Source of the DNA: HLUCCA09 sp039189975 | Lineage (GTDB): Bacteria > Pseudomonadota > Alphaproteobacteria > Rhodobacterales > Rhodobacteraceae | DNA: 22,758 nt | Reading direction: 5' to 3' | Assembly (NCBI GenBank): GCA_039189975.1 | Contig: JBCCYI010000050.1 | Location: 1 to 22,758 of the forward strand | Shown: piece by piece, positions 1 through 7,880 of the stretch | How the letters are laid out: each line of letters starts with the position of its first letter | Numbering within the stretch: position 1 is the first letter of the stretch | Program-made: the position numbers and the translations under genes | Notes under the pieces: model-generated | Database searches by the model: none | The model's input: the letters and a program-made list of their open reading frames with translations, nothing else | What the model was told of the DNA's origin: nothing

Positions 1-12
1 AAGGACAATCAT
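1..12 (-). CDS. tolB: Possible first codons of tolB (partial)
   Basis: Four codons starting at an ATG (complement of 10-12) run off the left edge of the window. The only reasons to call them a gene are position and order: tolB is the expected next gene after tolQ-tolR-tolA on this strand in proteobacteria, and a purine-rich AGAGAGG lies about seven bases upstream of the ATG. The visible residues (MIVL) are too few to identify the protein. If real, the product would be the periplasmic beta-propeller partner of Pal. The start could equally lie outside the window. Confidence 0.35.
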
Positions 13-67
13 GTCAGAGCCTCTCTCTTGAGAAACCAGGATACGCGGCAATGGAGGCATCGCGCGA

Positions 68-89
68 CACGCCCCCGCGAAAGGGGGTG
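68..89 (-). other. Imperfect GC hairpin between tolA and tolB
   Basis: Five C (72-76) and five G (83-87) pair around a six-base loop, and the stem is extended by a short flanking CAC/GTG-type match with one bulge. It lies between the tolA stop and the presumed tolB start. There is no U-tract, so it may be an mRNA-stability or attenuation element, or simply chance in GC-rich DNA. Confidence 0.25.
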
Positions 90-156
90 GGCGGGCGGGC
101 CGTACGCCGGGGCGTGACGCCCGCCGCGGGCGCAAAAGGGTGGCAGGGCAAGCCCA

Positions 157-1185
157 TCACCGGACCCGCATGTCGGAGGGATTGAACACCATCTCGATCT
201 CCTGCCACTGCGCATATTTCTCCGATGGCAAATCATAGCCATCCCGCTGGCAGCGCAACACCGCCCGCCGCGCCGACTGAAACGCCGTCCGGATCGCCGC
301 GTCCGATCCACCGGACGCCTCGATCATCCGTAAAGACCCGTCAATCACTGTCCCTTCCGGAGACATCGACATCCCGACGACCACCGTCACATCCGCTGCC
401 TCGGACCCCACGTCGACCACCCAGCACGATTGAACCGCAAGCCGCAAGGCATCTCGCTCCCCCGCGGTCATCGGTGGGCCAGGATCCGCCACCGGATCCC
501 CGCCGCCCGACAGCACGTCGGCCAACGCACTGGCCACGGCAGCTTCCATGACGTCCGGCGCTTCCTCCGGCTCTGGCTGCGGCTCAGGCTCTGGCGCCTC
601 GACCGTCGGCTCCGGACGATCCGGACGCACACGCGGCCGCGGTGTCGCCGTGGGAGCCAACGCGATCACGTCGGCCCCACCCGTCTCGGTCGCTTCCGTC
701 ACGATGCGCGTCGTGGCGGCCTCGGGTGCCGTCGGCTCCGGCACCTCAGCCGCATCGACCACATCTTGCGCTTCTACTGGCTCGGCCGCTTCCACCACTT
801 CCGGCGCGACCCTGACGTCGGGCTCCGGACGGTCCGCAGGACGCGGCGCCACCCGGGGTGCGGGCGTCGGCGTATCGCCCGGCGTCTCGGCGAGCTCGCG
901 CGCATCCGTCGCAAAAGGCACCTCAGGCGCGGGAACGGGCTCTGCCGGATCGGACACGACCGGGTCGGGCTCCACCACGGGTGGCAACGGCGCACCGGGA
1001 GCGGCAGGCGTCCCTCCGCCCGACTGCTCGACGCGCGCCGCAAAGGCCTCGCCCGAGATGAGCGTCACCTCGGTCACCTCCATCGCGTCGTCAAAGTCGG
1101 ACGAGAACCATCCCGCCGCCAGCGCCCACACCATGAGCGCGCCATGGGCGCCCGCCGAGATCTTGAGCGCGGTGCCAAGCTCCAT
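157..1185 (-). CDS. tolA: TolA-like envelope energy-transducing protein
   Basis: Inner-membrane-anchored periplasm-spanning protein that links the TolQ-TolR motor to TolB/Pal at the outer membrane during cell constriction. From the chosen start (342 aa) it has one N-terminal hydrophobic segment (about residues 8-26). A long linker very rich in Pro, Ala, Glu and Val follows (about 45-230), then a compact C-terminal domain (about 245-342) with two cysteines. The linker is Pro/Glu-rich rather than the Lys/Ala-rich helix of enteric TolA, a divergence I believe is common in alphaproteobacteria. The ATG at 1185 lies four bases after the tolR stop and puts the membrane segment at the N-terminus. A GTG 36 bases upstream (1221) would overlap tolR and was not chosen. 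The call rests mainly on the tolQ-tolR context; TonB is the alternative. Confidence 0.8.
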   Translation of the reverse strand: MELGTALKISAGAHGALMVWALAAGWFSSDFDDAMEVTEVTLISGEAFAARVEQSGGGTPAAPGAPLPPVVEPDPVVSDPAEPVPAPEVPFATDARELAETPGDTPTPAPRVAPRPADRPEPDVRVAPEVVEAAEPVEAQDVVDAAEVPEPTAPEAATTRIVTEATETGGADVIALAPTATPRPRVRPDRPEPTVEAPEPEPQPEPEEAPDVMEAAVASALADVLSGGGDPVADPGPPMTAGERDALRLAVQSCWVVDVGSEAADVTVVVGMSMSPEGTVIDGSLRMIEASGGSDAAIRTAFQSARRAVLRCQRDGYDLPSEKYAQWQEIEMVFNPSDMRVR

Positions 1186-1189
1186 GCCG

Positions 1190-1660
<471 letters not shown>

Positions 1661-1663
1661 GGC

Positions 1664-2356
1664 TCAGGCGTCCAGCTGTCGCGACAGAATGGTCGAAAAC
1701 TCGTCGGCAAAGGCCTCGTAGCCTGCCACGATCCGGTCGCTGTCCGAACTCAGCTTGTTGTAGGCAATCACCGCAGGAATGGCGGCCAAAAGGCCGAGCC
1801 CCGTCGCCAACAGCGCCTCGGCGATGCCGGGTGCCACCACGGCGAGGTTTGTGTTTTGCGCAATCGCGATCTGCTCGAACGCGTGCTTGATCCCCCAAAC
1901 CGTCCCAAAGAGCCCCACAAAGGGTGCGGTCGACCCCACCGTCGCCAGAAAGCCGAGCCCGCCCGAAAGCGTGTCCGCCTCCCGGCTGATGGCCACGTCC
2001 ATCGCCCGCTCGATCCGCGCCTGTGCCCCCGGGATCAACGCGCCATCCTCACGATGCGAGCGGCGCCATTCCGTCATGCCCGCGGCAAACACCCGTTCGG
2101 CCGCGCATTTCGGCGTGTCGGCGATCTGGTCGTAAAGCTCGTCCAAGGGTTCGCCCGACCAGAATGCCCGGTCAAACTTGGCCGCCGCGCGGCGCGCGGC
2201 GCGGTAATTGACGATCTTCTGCAAGATGATGGCCCAGCCCCAGATCGACGCGACGACGAGCATCAGCATCACGATCTGAACAGTGAGCGTGGCGCGGGCA
2301 AAAAGCGCCCACATAGAGAAATCGATCTCCGCTGCCTGTGCGGCAAGTGGTTCCAT
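1664..2356 (-). CDS. tolQ: TolQ, MotA/TolQ/ExbB proton channel
   Basis: Pentameric inner-membrane proton channel subunit working with TolR. The 230-aa product has three expected membrane segments: about residues 18-40 (VQIVMLMLVVASIWGWAIIL) and two near the C-terminus, around 'LGFLATVGSTAPFVGLFGTVWGI' and 'GIAEALLATGLGLLAAIPAVIAYN'. Those last two stretches are the classic MotA_ExbB signature, with the conserved Thr/Ala and Gly-Thr-Val residues. The ATG at 2356 was chosen because it gives the usual TolQ length and has an AGGA about ten bases upstream; a start at 2401 would add 15 residues unlike the family. It lies 147 bases downstream of ybgC on the same strand, which leaves room for its own promoter. 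Confidence 0.93.
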   Translation of the reverse strand: MEPLAAQAAEIDFSMWALFARATLTVQIVMLMLVVASIWGWAIILQKIVNYRAARRAAAKFDRAFWSGEPLDELYDQIADTPKCAAERVFAAGMTEWRRSHREDGALIPGAQARIERAMDVAISREADTLSGGLGFLATVGSTAPFVGLFGTVWGIKHAFEQIAIAQNTNLAVVAPGIAEALLATGLGLLAAIPAVIAYNKLSSDSDRIVAGYEAFADEFSTILSRQLDA

Positions 2357-2503
2357 GGCCTGACTATCCTGCTCTTGCGCCCAGCATCTGACGGCGGGCA
2401 TTTGTGCAGAACCTTAACGCTTTTGAAGGCCAAATACCAACACGTTCGTGCATCGGCTGATCCTTGCCGACGCAGATTTGCGCCTGCCGGCGTGCCTTCG
2501 GCG

Positions 2504-2899
2504 TCAGCCAGCCGCCAGCCGATCCCGCAAGCCCTTGGGAATACGGGCCACGCGCCCGTCCATGTACATCGCAACAATCGTAACACGCGCCACGAAAAGC
2601 GCCCTGGCGGTCGCCACGTCGACGACCCGTTGCGCCATGATGAAGCGCGCTCCGCGCAGCTCGGCGAGCTCGGTCTCGACACTCAGCCGATCATCCAGCC
2701 GCGCCGGGCCGAGAAAATCCGCATCGATATGGCGGACCGCAAAAACCACCCCGTCACCGCGCAGCGCGTTCTGATCGACCCCTTGGGCACGCACCCAGTC
2801 CGACCGCCCCCGCTCGATGAACTTCAGGTAGTTCGCGTGATAGACGATCCCGCCCATGTCGGTGTCTTCGTAGTAGACCGTGACAGGAAGCCGGTGCAC
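2504..2899 (-). CDS. ybgC: YbgC-type acyl-CoA thioesterase of the tol-pal cluster
   Basis: Hot-dog fold acyl-CoA thioesterase that hydrolyses acyl-CoAs or acyl-ACPs; in many proteobacteria it is the first gene of the tol-pal cluster. The 131-aa protein opens with the family's active-site block YYEDTDMGGIVYHANYLKF, with Asp14 as the likely catalytic residue and His21 in the conserved YHANY motif. Glu/Arg follow in FIERGRSDW. Length is typical. The start is GTG (2899) with a G-rich AGGGC just upstream, nine bases after the stop of the preceding ArsC-family gene, so the two are probably cotranscribed. It precedes tolQ as expected. Confidence 0.93.
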   Translation of the reverse strand: MHRLPVTVYYEDTDMGGIVYHANYLKFIERGRSDWVRAQGVDQNALRGDGVVFAVRHIDADFLGPARLDDRLSVETELAELRGARFIMAQRVVDVATARALFVARVTIVAMYMDGRVARIPKGLRDRLAAG

Positions 2900-2908
2900 C
2901 GCCCTGCC

Positions 2909-3241
2909 CTAGCCCCACGCGTCCCTGATCTTGTCCGTCCATCCCAGCGTCAGCCGATCGCCCGCGCGCAACACGGGCCGCTTCATCACCGTCGGATGGG
3001 CGGCCAACAGCGCGTCGGGGGTGCCGCCTTTCTCCGCCTCGCTGAGATTGCGAAACGTCGTGGAGCGACGGTTGACCAGCGCCTCCCCGAATGCTCCCAG
3101 AAACAGGGCCACGTCCTCCGCCGTCAGCGGCTCCGCCCGAACATCCCGGAACGTGACCGCGTGCCCAGCGACCGCAAGCGCCTTCTGCGCTTTGCGGCAC
3201 GTGTCGCAGGTCGGGATCCCGTAGAGTGTGATGTCAGCCAT
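2909..3241 (-). CDS. ArsC/Spx-family (YffB-like) glutaredoxin-fold reductase
   Basis: Small thioredoxin-fold protein of the ArsC/Spx superfamily, 110 aa, probably cytoplasmic. The N-terminal strand leads into GIPTCDTCRKA, giving a CxxC at Cys12/Cys15. Near the C-terminus is the 'PTVMKRPVLRAGDRLTLGW' block, which corresponds to the conserved Arg-Pro loop of ArsC. True arsenate reductases and YffB usually keep one cysteine at this site, whereas the pair here recalls Spx-type proteins. No other arsenic-resistance gene is nearby, so I do not claim arsenate reduction. The ATG at 3241 has GGAGA at good spacing and starts directly with the redox strand; an in-frame extension to 3436 is rejected. It lies nine bases from ybgC. 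Confidence 0.85.
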   Translation of the reverse strand: MADITLYGIPTCDTCRKAQKALAVAGHAVTFRDVRAEPLTAEDVALFLGAFGEALVNRRSTTFRNLSEAEKGGTPDALLAAHPTVMKRPVLRAGDRLTLGWTDKIRDAWG

Positions 3242-3446
3242 ATCGCGTTCTCCGCCAAGTCGTGGCTCTGCCCTAGCAAGCGCCGACAGCGAAGGCCACA
3301 TCAACGCGAGGACAGGCAACCCTTCCACCAGACCTCCGGCGGCCGCATCGGCCCGCGCCTCGCCGGACGGCACAGCTCCCCAGAGGCCGGCCGCCGCACC
3401 ATGCAATTGCCGACGATCGTCCGAACGCCTCGGCAAAGACTGGGGG

Positions 3447-4589
3447 CTACACCACGCCCATCTTCACCAGTACTGCCGCTGTCCCCTTCGGCGCCGCCTG
3501 CTGCTGCGTCCCCTTCGGCGGAATCAGGGGCCGCGGCGCAAGCCCATCCGAAGACATATTCGTCGAAACCGAGAGCGGTGTGTTAAATGTCTGCACCGGC
3601 TTGCCCGACTTTCGCGGCACGATCCGAAACACCGCCTCCACGTTCATCAGGAAGGCCATCGCGTGGTCCTTGTGGGTGACATCTCCACCATTACCGGACA
3701 AGCGCAACTTCGGCCCACCTGTTGCCAGCTTCAACTGACCCCCAAGCTGAATCCGCTTCGCCTTGCGGTTGGTCAGCTTGACATGAAGCGCGCCTCGCTT
3801 GTCCTCCGCCTGAAACAGGAAGGCCATGGACATTACGTCATCCAGTACCCGGCTCGCATCTACCAGATAGCGCTTGAAGTTGAAGTCGGGCCCCACTGTC
3901 CCCTTCTTCTGAACCAGCACGTTCCCTCGAAACCGGAGCGTCACTTCGATGGAAAACGCGTCCGTCGCCCAGCCCACCTTGCGCGAGGACGACCCGTCGA
4001 CCGACAGATAAAGCGTCGGGTAGACAATGCGCACGGCCTTGGCAAAACACCCCTTCGGCGGCTTCACCCGGGGCGGCATGTCCCAGTCCGGCACCTCCAG
4101 CGTCGGCAACACGACCGGGAACCCCGCCGGCACCTGCTGACAGGCCGAGCCCAGCCACTTGCTGTTTTCCTCCCACACCGTGTTGCCATAACACGCGTGC
4201 CCATAGTGCCACTTCGCCATTGAGCGGATCGTCTCGCCAGACTTGATGACCTTGGTCACACCGCCCACCCGGTTGAACTTGTACCGCGCACGAACCTTCA
4301 CGACAGGCGGCGCCCCGCGCGGATGGCTCACCTCCTTGTCGACGACGTAGTTGCGGTACTCCCCCCGGAGCCTGCCGAAGCCCTTGGTGAGCGCGCGGTT
4401 GAGCACGTTCATCACCTCGCGGCTGTCCTCCTCGGGCCAGGCACCGCGGCCCGGATCCTCCTGCCCGATGGCCTCCCAGGCGGCCACCCGGACAGGCTCG
4501 GCCCGGACGGCTTCGGTCAAGAGCTCGGTCAGCGTCTCGGCCGTCCGCTTCTCATGTTTCTTGCGAAGGGTCTCGAGCTCCTGGGTCAC
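3447..4589 (-). CDS. Unrecognised 380-aa protein with a LysM-like segment
   Basis: I do not recognise this family. What is visible: a charged helical N-terminus without a signal peptide or membrane helix (residues 1-80). A LysM-like stretch follows at about 112-166, with the pattern SGETIRSMAKWHYG, then Trp and Asn positions, then PAGFPVVLP. A Cys-containing, beta-rich C-terminal part (about 180-350) has several 'FRGNVLVQKKG' and 'KRIQLGGQLKL' strands, and the tail is Pro/Gln/Ala-rich. LysM domains usually bind peptidoglycan or chitin, yet nothing here suggests Sec export. Cytoplasmic LysM proteins also occur in phage-tail-like and contractile injection machinery, but no such genes are in view. 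The start is GTG (4589) with GGGGAA close upstream. Its product length and composition support a real gene; codon use is GC-rich like its core neighbours. Confidence 0.75.
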   Translation of the reverse strand: MTQELETLRKKHEKRTAETLTELLTEAVRAEPVRVAAWEAIGQEDPGRGAWPEEDSREVMNVLNRALTKGFGRLRGEYRNYVVDKEVSHPRGAPPVVKVRARYKFNRVGGVTKVIKSGETIRSMAKWHYGHACYGNTVWEENSKWLGSACQQVPAGFPVVLPTLEVPDWDMPPRVKPPKGCFAKAVRIVYPTLYLSVDGSSSRKVGWATDAFSIEVTLRFRGNVLVQKKGTVGPDFNFKRYLVDASRVLDDVMSMAFLFQAEDKRGALHVKLTNRKAKRIQLGGQLKLATGGPKLRLSGNGGDVTHKDHAMAFLMNVEAVFRIVPRKSGKPVQTFNTPLSVSTNMSSDGLAPRPLIPPKGTQQQAAPKGTAAVLVKMGVV

Positions 4590-4682
4590 GTCTTCCCCGC
4601 TAGTCCGTGCGTATCGGAGAGCTTACCGCAATCGACCGCCCCCACCAGCCCCTATCCACTCGCACCCCAAACACCCCTTTTC

Positions 4683-4699
4683 GGTTTCGTGGCGAAACC
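4683..4699. promoter_or_regulatory. 17-bp perfect palindrome upstream of the LysM-like gene
   Basis: GGTTTCG and CGAAACC are separated by TGG. The site lies 94 bases upstream of the GTG start of the LysM-like gene and beside AT-rich sequence containing GTTAAC and TTAA. Size and symmetry suit a dimeric regulator's operator. A small transcript hairpin is the other reading. Confidence 0.4.
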
Positions 4700-4799
4700 C
4701 GTTAACACTCTGGCAAGTTTCATTAAAACGCCTATCCCGCCCCGATCCCGTGCGCGGGCATGCAGCCGCAAACGGCCCCACCTCACCGTCTCCGCACAA

Positions 4800-4941
4800 G
4801 CCGCGCCATCGTCGGGCCGCGGTTCGGCGATCCGACGGGGGAACGGGGTGCTTTATGGCAGCCAAGACCTTCCTTGCTCAGAAGTGGGCGCTAGTGGAGC
4901 CCAATCGCCGGGCCGTGGGGGCGGCCCGACGATGGCGCGGC
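4800..4941. repeat. 21-bp perfect inverted repeat enclosing 100 bases
   Basis: The arm at 4800-4820 (core CCGCGCCATCGTCGGGCCGC) is the exact reverse complement of 4921-4941, with 100 bases between. No target-site duplication is visible outside the arms, and the interior encodes nothing recognisable. A second short palindrome, GGCC-TCC-GGCC, overlaps the right edge (4942-4952). It may be a small non-autonomous element or a large transcript stem-loop downstream of the DUF3800 gene. Confidence 0.7.
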
Positions 4942-5004
4942 GGCCTCCGGCCTTGTTCCGCGCCTCCACTGTATCTGACCTTTAGATTGAATAATTGGAC
5001 CGAA

Positions 5005-5724
5005 CTAACGCGTGTACCAACGTTTCTCAGACGGCCATACCCTAAGGAAACTCACGGCAAGTATTCCACTATCGCGTATGGCAACGTTGAACTGCTGCCT
5101 CCAATAACTACTATAGTCGGAAGACTGATGATATTGCTTGGCATGTAAGTAGACGTCAGCAAGCTGGATTAGCCTACTATGATGCGACTTTGCAAAGTGA
5201 ACAGTGTCGATTAAGCGATCTATCCCTTTAGCCCTCGCCCATTTCGTCCCACCCTCTCGGTATTGTGACAAAGACACTACGGAGCTGCCTATGGACGGCT
5301 CATCGTAGTCGCCAAAGATCATTCCTACTGCGTCATGCCGCGTGAGAAAATCGTTGATCTTCTCCACCAAGAACATAAACGCGACCTCATCCTCGGGCTG
5401 CGGCGTAACAAGGTTCTCTGGAAGGATTTCCACATAAAATCGAATCACAGCGTCATCCGCTATTATCCGCAAGAGTTTCTGGTAGACCTCAAGTCTTTTT
5501 TCAGGCTCAACACCTTTGAATGCCCCTTTCCCGGCAGAAATCTCTTTACCATGAAATTCTGAATGGCGCTCCAATCGGCTATGACCAAAAAAACCGTTTG
5601 CAACTTGATTTACCATGCCTTCGATTCTAGGGGCATCTCCAAATCTTAGCCCAACTCCGCCCAGATAGAACGATTTCTGGTCTGGCGGATTGTATTTTAC
5701 TTCATCGTAGTAAAACAGAATCAA
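5005..5724 (-). CDS. DUF3800 domain protein
   Basis: 239-aa protein resembling the DUF3800 family, a predicted RNase H-like (nuclease-like) fold of unproven activity that is often found in accessory and defence-type islands. Family-like features are the N-terminal acidic strand LFYYDE (residues 3-8), EFHGKE at about 57-62, an acidic FGDYDE block near the middle, and a C-terminal HFAKSHHSRLIQLADVYLHAKQY, equivalent to the usual 'S..s.lIQlADl..y' motif. The family normally reads Y-x-D-E-S/T in the first motif; here it is YYDEVK. I start it at TTG 5724 because GGAGG (5731-5735, the last codons of thyX) sits six bases upstream. An in-frame ATG at 5760 lies inside thyX. Base composition is low for the window: hand counts give 30/60 GC at 5041-5100 and 24/60 at 5461-5520, against 40/60 at 6061-6120 in thyX. 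That suggests recent acquisition. The TTG start three bases beyond the thyX stop implies coupled expression. Confidence 0.8.
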   Translation of the reverse strand: MILFYYDEVKYNPPDQKSFYLGGVGLRFGDAPRIEGMVNQVANGFFGHSRLERHSEFHGKEISAGKGAFKGVEPEKRLEVYQKLLRIIADDAVIRFYVEILPENLVTPQPEDEVAFMFLVEKINDFLTRHDAVGMIFGDYDEPSIGSSVVSLSQYREGGTKWARAKGIDRLIDTVHFAKSHHSRLIQLADVYLHAKQYHQSSDYSSYWRQQFNVAIRDSGILAVSFLRVWPSEKRWYTR

Positions 5725-5726
5725 AT

Positions 5727-6635
5727 TTAGCCTCCAACCACCTCCACAAACTCCCGCCATTCCCCCTTCGACATTCCCGACGTCTCCTGGGTGACCTCCT
5801 CGCCTTTCAGCATCCGGCGGAGACACTCCACGCCTTTCGCGGACAGATTTACGCCGCCCATGCGGTAATCCTCGAAGGCGGCGTAGGCGGCGGGAACCCA
5901 GTCGGCGACGACGCGGCAGATTTCTTCGGCGTAGACGCGGATCTCGTATTGGGCGTGGGCGTCGGCGCGCAGGCGGAGGAAATGGAAGAGGTTGTGGAGG
6001 TCTACTTTCCAATACCATTGGGTGTAGACATTGGCCGGCAGGTTCATCCGGGCGAGTTCGCGGGCGAGGCCCTGTTGGCCGTCCTGGGACAGCATCTCTT
6101 CGTAGTGGTCGTAGGAGCGGGTGGCGTCGGACTTTAGGATTTCGAGCACGCGTTCGGCTTCGGCGCCTTCGAGGGTCGCGCCCCGGCCCTGGTTGTTGAT
6201 TGTGGACTGGGCGGCCAGCGCGTCGGGCTGGGGGATATAGAACTCCCGGTCGAGCACCGAATAGCGGGCGGAGTATTCGTTGACGTTGGCGGTGCGGTGG
6301 CGGATCCACTGGCGGGCGACGAAGACAGGCAGCTTCACATGGAGCTTGATCTCGCACATCTCGAAGGGGGTCGAGTGCCAGTGGCGCATGAGGTAGCGGA
6401 TGAGGCCGCTGTCATCGCGCGCCTTCTTGGTGCCGGCGCCGTAGCTCACGCGGGCGGCCTGCACGATGGCGGCATCGTCGCCCATGTAGTCGATCACCCG
6501 GACAAAGCCGTGATCGAGCACGGGATAGGCGTGGTAGAGATGCTGCTCCATCCCCGGAGCGACGGCGCGCAGGGTGGGCTGGGGGGCGCTGCGGGCGGCC
6601 TCAATCTCGGCCTGCTGCTCGGGGGTGATGGGCAT
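5727..6635 (-). CDS. thyX: FAD-dependent thymidylate synthase ThyX
   Basis: Makes dTMP from dUMP using methylene-tetrahydrofolate, with NADPH-reduced FAD. The 302-aa product carries the ThyX signature RHRTANVNEYSARY (residues 112-125), in which the RHR and Ser122 bind FAD and dUMP. The supporting blocks are 'LMRHWHSTPFEMCEIKLHVKLPVFVARQW' before it and 'NVYTQWYWKVDLHNLFHFLRLRADAHAQYEIRVYA' after it. The ATG at 6635 is preceded by GAGGAG at five to six bases; an in-frame ATG at 6650 contains that ribosome binding site and is rejected. The protein is longer than the shortest ThyX forms because of an N-terminal extension of about 35 residues and a C-terminal tail. Its last codons provide the ribosome binding site of the DUF3800 gene. 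Confidence 0.96.
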   Translation of the reverse strand: MPITPEQQAEIEAARSAPQPTLRAVAPGMEQHLYHAYPVLDHGFVRVIDYMGDDAAIVQAARVSYGAGTKKARDDSGLIRYLMRHWHSTPFEMCEIKLHVKLPVFVARQWIRHRTANVNEYSARYSVLDREFYIPQPDALAAQSTINNQGRGATLEGAEAERVLEILKSDATRSYDHYEEMLSQDGQQGLARELARMNLPANVYTQWYWKVDLHNLFHFLRLRADAHAQYEIRVYAEEICRVVADWVPAAYAAFEDYRMGGVNLSAKGVECLRRMLKGEEVTQETSGMSKGEWREFVEVVGG

Positions 6636-6846
6636 GGGGGCTCCTCTCATGAGTCGAAACCCACCTTATCTTGTGGCGCCCCCTCGGCCAACCACTAGAT
6701 GCGGGCGCTCCCGCCATATATCCAGTGCGGCGCGATTGCCTCACTTTGGCCACGAGGGGCGCGCGACGCCTTGGCAACGTTGACTTTTCGGACGGGTCTG
6801 GCGAGCTTTCGCGCCATAAGGGGCAAACCCCGAGCAGATTGAACCT

Positions 6847-6865
6847 ATAAGCGACGCATAAGCGA
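6847..6865 (+). repeat. Tandem ATAAGCGA direct repeat before the lipoprotein gene
   Basis: ATAAGCGA occurs at 6847-6854 and again at 6858-6865, separated by CGC, giving an 11-bp period (about one helical turn). The second copy ends 13 bases before the ATG of the lipoprotein gene. This spacing suits two same-face contacts by a regulator, or sites in the 5' leader. Confidence 0.35.
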
Positions 6866-6878
6866 AGGCAGGCAGATT

Positions 6879-7880
6879 ATGTGGAAACAGGCGTCCCTGT
6901 TCGCCCTGGTGACTGCGCTGGCCGCGTGTTCGGGCGGCGACCGCCCAAACCCGGTCAACGGGCAGGACCCCGATGAGCCCACCACTCCGGTGGAGCCCGT
7001 CCCCGACATTGTGATCCCGGCGGCAATCCTGTCGGATTTGGAGTCGCTGCGGCTGGACGTGGGCGACCCCAACGACCCCTCCGACGATACGCTGATCGTG
7101 ACGGGGCTCAATCTGGACACGGGCGAGGTCGACGGCGTGTACGAACGCGCACCCGAGGCCGATGTGCCCGGATACCGTGCGTTCTCGACGCAAGATGACC
7201 GGCTGGACCGGATCTTTGTTGCCCTCTACGCGGAGGCCGCGGAGGGTGCGGTCTACGCGGGTGCCGTCGGAGACGGCGGCCAGTTCGATAAGTTCTTCCG
7301 CGGGATCTACTACGACCGCGAAGGGGATTTCACCCCTCCGACGGAGAGCGGGCTTGTGTCCTACGGCGGGCGGTACGCGGCTGTGACCAACTTTGGGACG
7401 AATGATCCAACACTGGTCGAGGAAGGGCCGCGGCCAAACGATCCGCCCGCGGTTCCACGCCAGCCCCTGCTTCTCACCGGGGAAGTGTTCTTCAACGTTG
7501 ACTTTGCGGACAACTCGATGAACGGCGTGGTCTACAACAGACGCTTCGAAGACGGTACGCCGACGGGCGACACGCTCTTCCTGGATCCGACAGAGATATC
7601 GGAGACGGGTACCTTCGAAGGGGATGTGCTGCAAGAAACGCAGGAGAGCCTCGATAATCAGGAACCGCCGCGCGGTGTGGGCACCTATGCCGGCGTGTTC
7701 GGCGGAGAGAATGCCGAAGGCATGGCGGGCGGCCTGACGGCTGCGAGCCACTTGCCCTCGGTCGAGCCGGACGACCGGGCGATTGAGTCCGGCATCTTCG
7801 TCATTCCGCGGTGTGGCGCGGCTGGCTCGCCCACGTTCTGCGACGGACTTGGAGACTTTGACGGGCCCATTGGCGAATGA
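6879..7880 (+). CDS. TbpB-barrel-like surface lipoprotein, probable Slam client
   Basis: 333-aa lipoprotein. A short signal peptide ends in the lipobox LAAC with Cys17 as the lipidation site. A Pro/Asp-rich, presumably flexible, tether follows to about residue 45. The C-terminal third has the alternating strand pattern of the eight-stranded barrel domains of TbpB and other Slam-dependent lipoproteins: 'LLLTGEVFFNVDFADNSMNGVVY', then a 'GTFEGDVL' strand, then 'GVGTYAGVFGGENAEGMAGGL', where G-x-F-x-G-x-N-A-E-x-x-G-G is the family's closing motif. Two cysteines near the end (PRCGAAGSPTFC) could form a disulfide. The stop overlaps the start of the Slam gene by ATGA, which supports a client-translocator pair. 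The ligand is unknown; iron or haem acquisition is only an analogy with TbpB. AGGCAGG precedes the ATG. Confidence 0.8.
   Translation: MWKQASLFALVTALAACSGGDRPNPVNGQDPDEPTTPVEPVPDIVIPAAILSDLESLRLDVGDPNDPSDDTLIVTGLNLDTGEVDGVYERAPEADVPGYRAFSTQDDRLDRIFVALYAEAAEGAVYAGAVGDGGQFDKFFRGIYYDREGDFTPPTESGLVSYGGRYAAVTNFGTNDPTLVEEGPRPNDPPAVPRQPLLLTGEVFFNVDFADNSMNGVVYNRRFEDGTPTGDTLFLDPTEISETGTFEGDVLQETQESLDNQEPPRGVGTYAGVFGGENAEGMAGGLTAASHLPSVEPDDRAIESGIFVIPRCGAAGSPTFCDGLGDFDGPIGE

Larger units (their letters stand above)
4590..5004. other. 415-base non-coding region carrying two inverted repeats
   Basis: Both flanking genes are on the minus strand: the DUF3800 gene ends at 5005 and the LysM-like gene starts at 4589. 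No ORF here looks coding. A plus-strand reading frame starting with MAAKTFLAQKW at 4855 runs into the antisense of the DUF3800 gene and has no recognisable product. The region holds a 17-bp palindrome (4683-4699), an AT-richer stretch at 4700-4729 that may contain the promoter of the LysM-like gene, and a long perfect inverted repeat (4800-4820/4921-4941). GC content drops beyond about 4970 towards the DUF3800 gene. Confidence 0.6.

Noticed and set aside
2909..3241. Calling this gene a dedicated arsenate reductase of an ars operon
   Set aside because: No arsB, arsR or acr3 nearby; it sits beside ybgC-tol, and the CxxC is also seen in Spx-like proteins.
1856..3586. 576-codon plus-strand open frame across tolQ, ybgC and the ArsC-family gene
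   Set aside because: Antisense shadow rich in Arg/Pro/His; the minus-strand frames carry clear family motifs.
4800..4941. Reading the inverted repeat as a complete insertion sequence
   Set aside because: Only 100 bases lie inside, with no transposase and no target-site duplication.
4351..5148. Plus-strand frames, including one beginning MAAKTFLAQKW at 4855
   Set aside because: They run through the inverted repeat and then antisense to the DUF3800 gene; no recognisable product and no good ribosome binding site.
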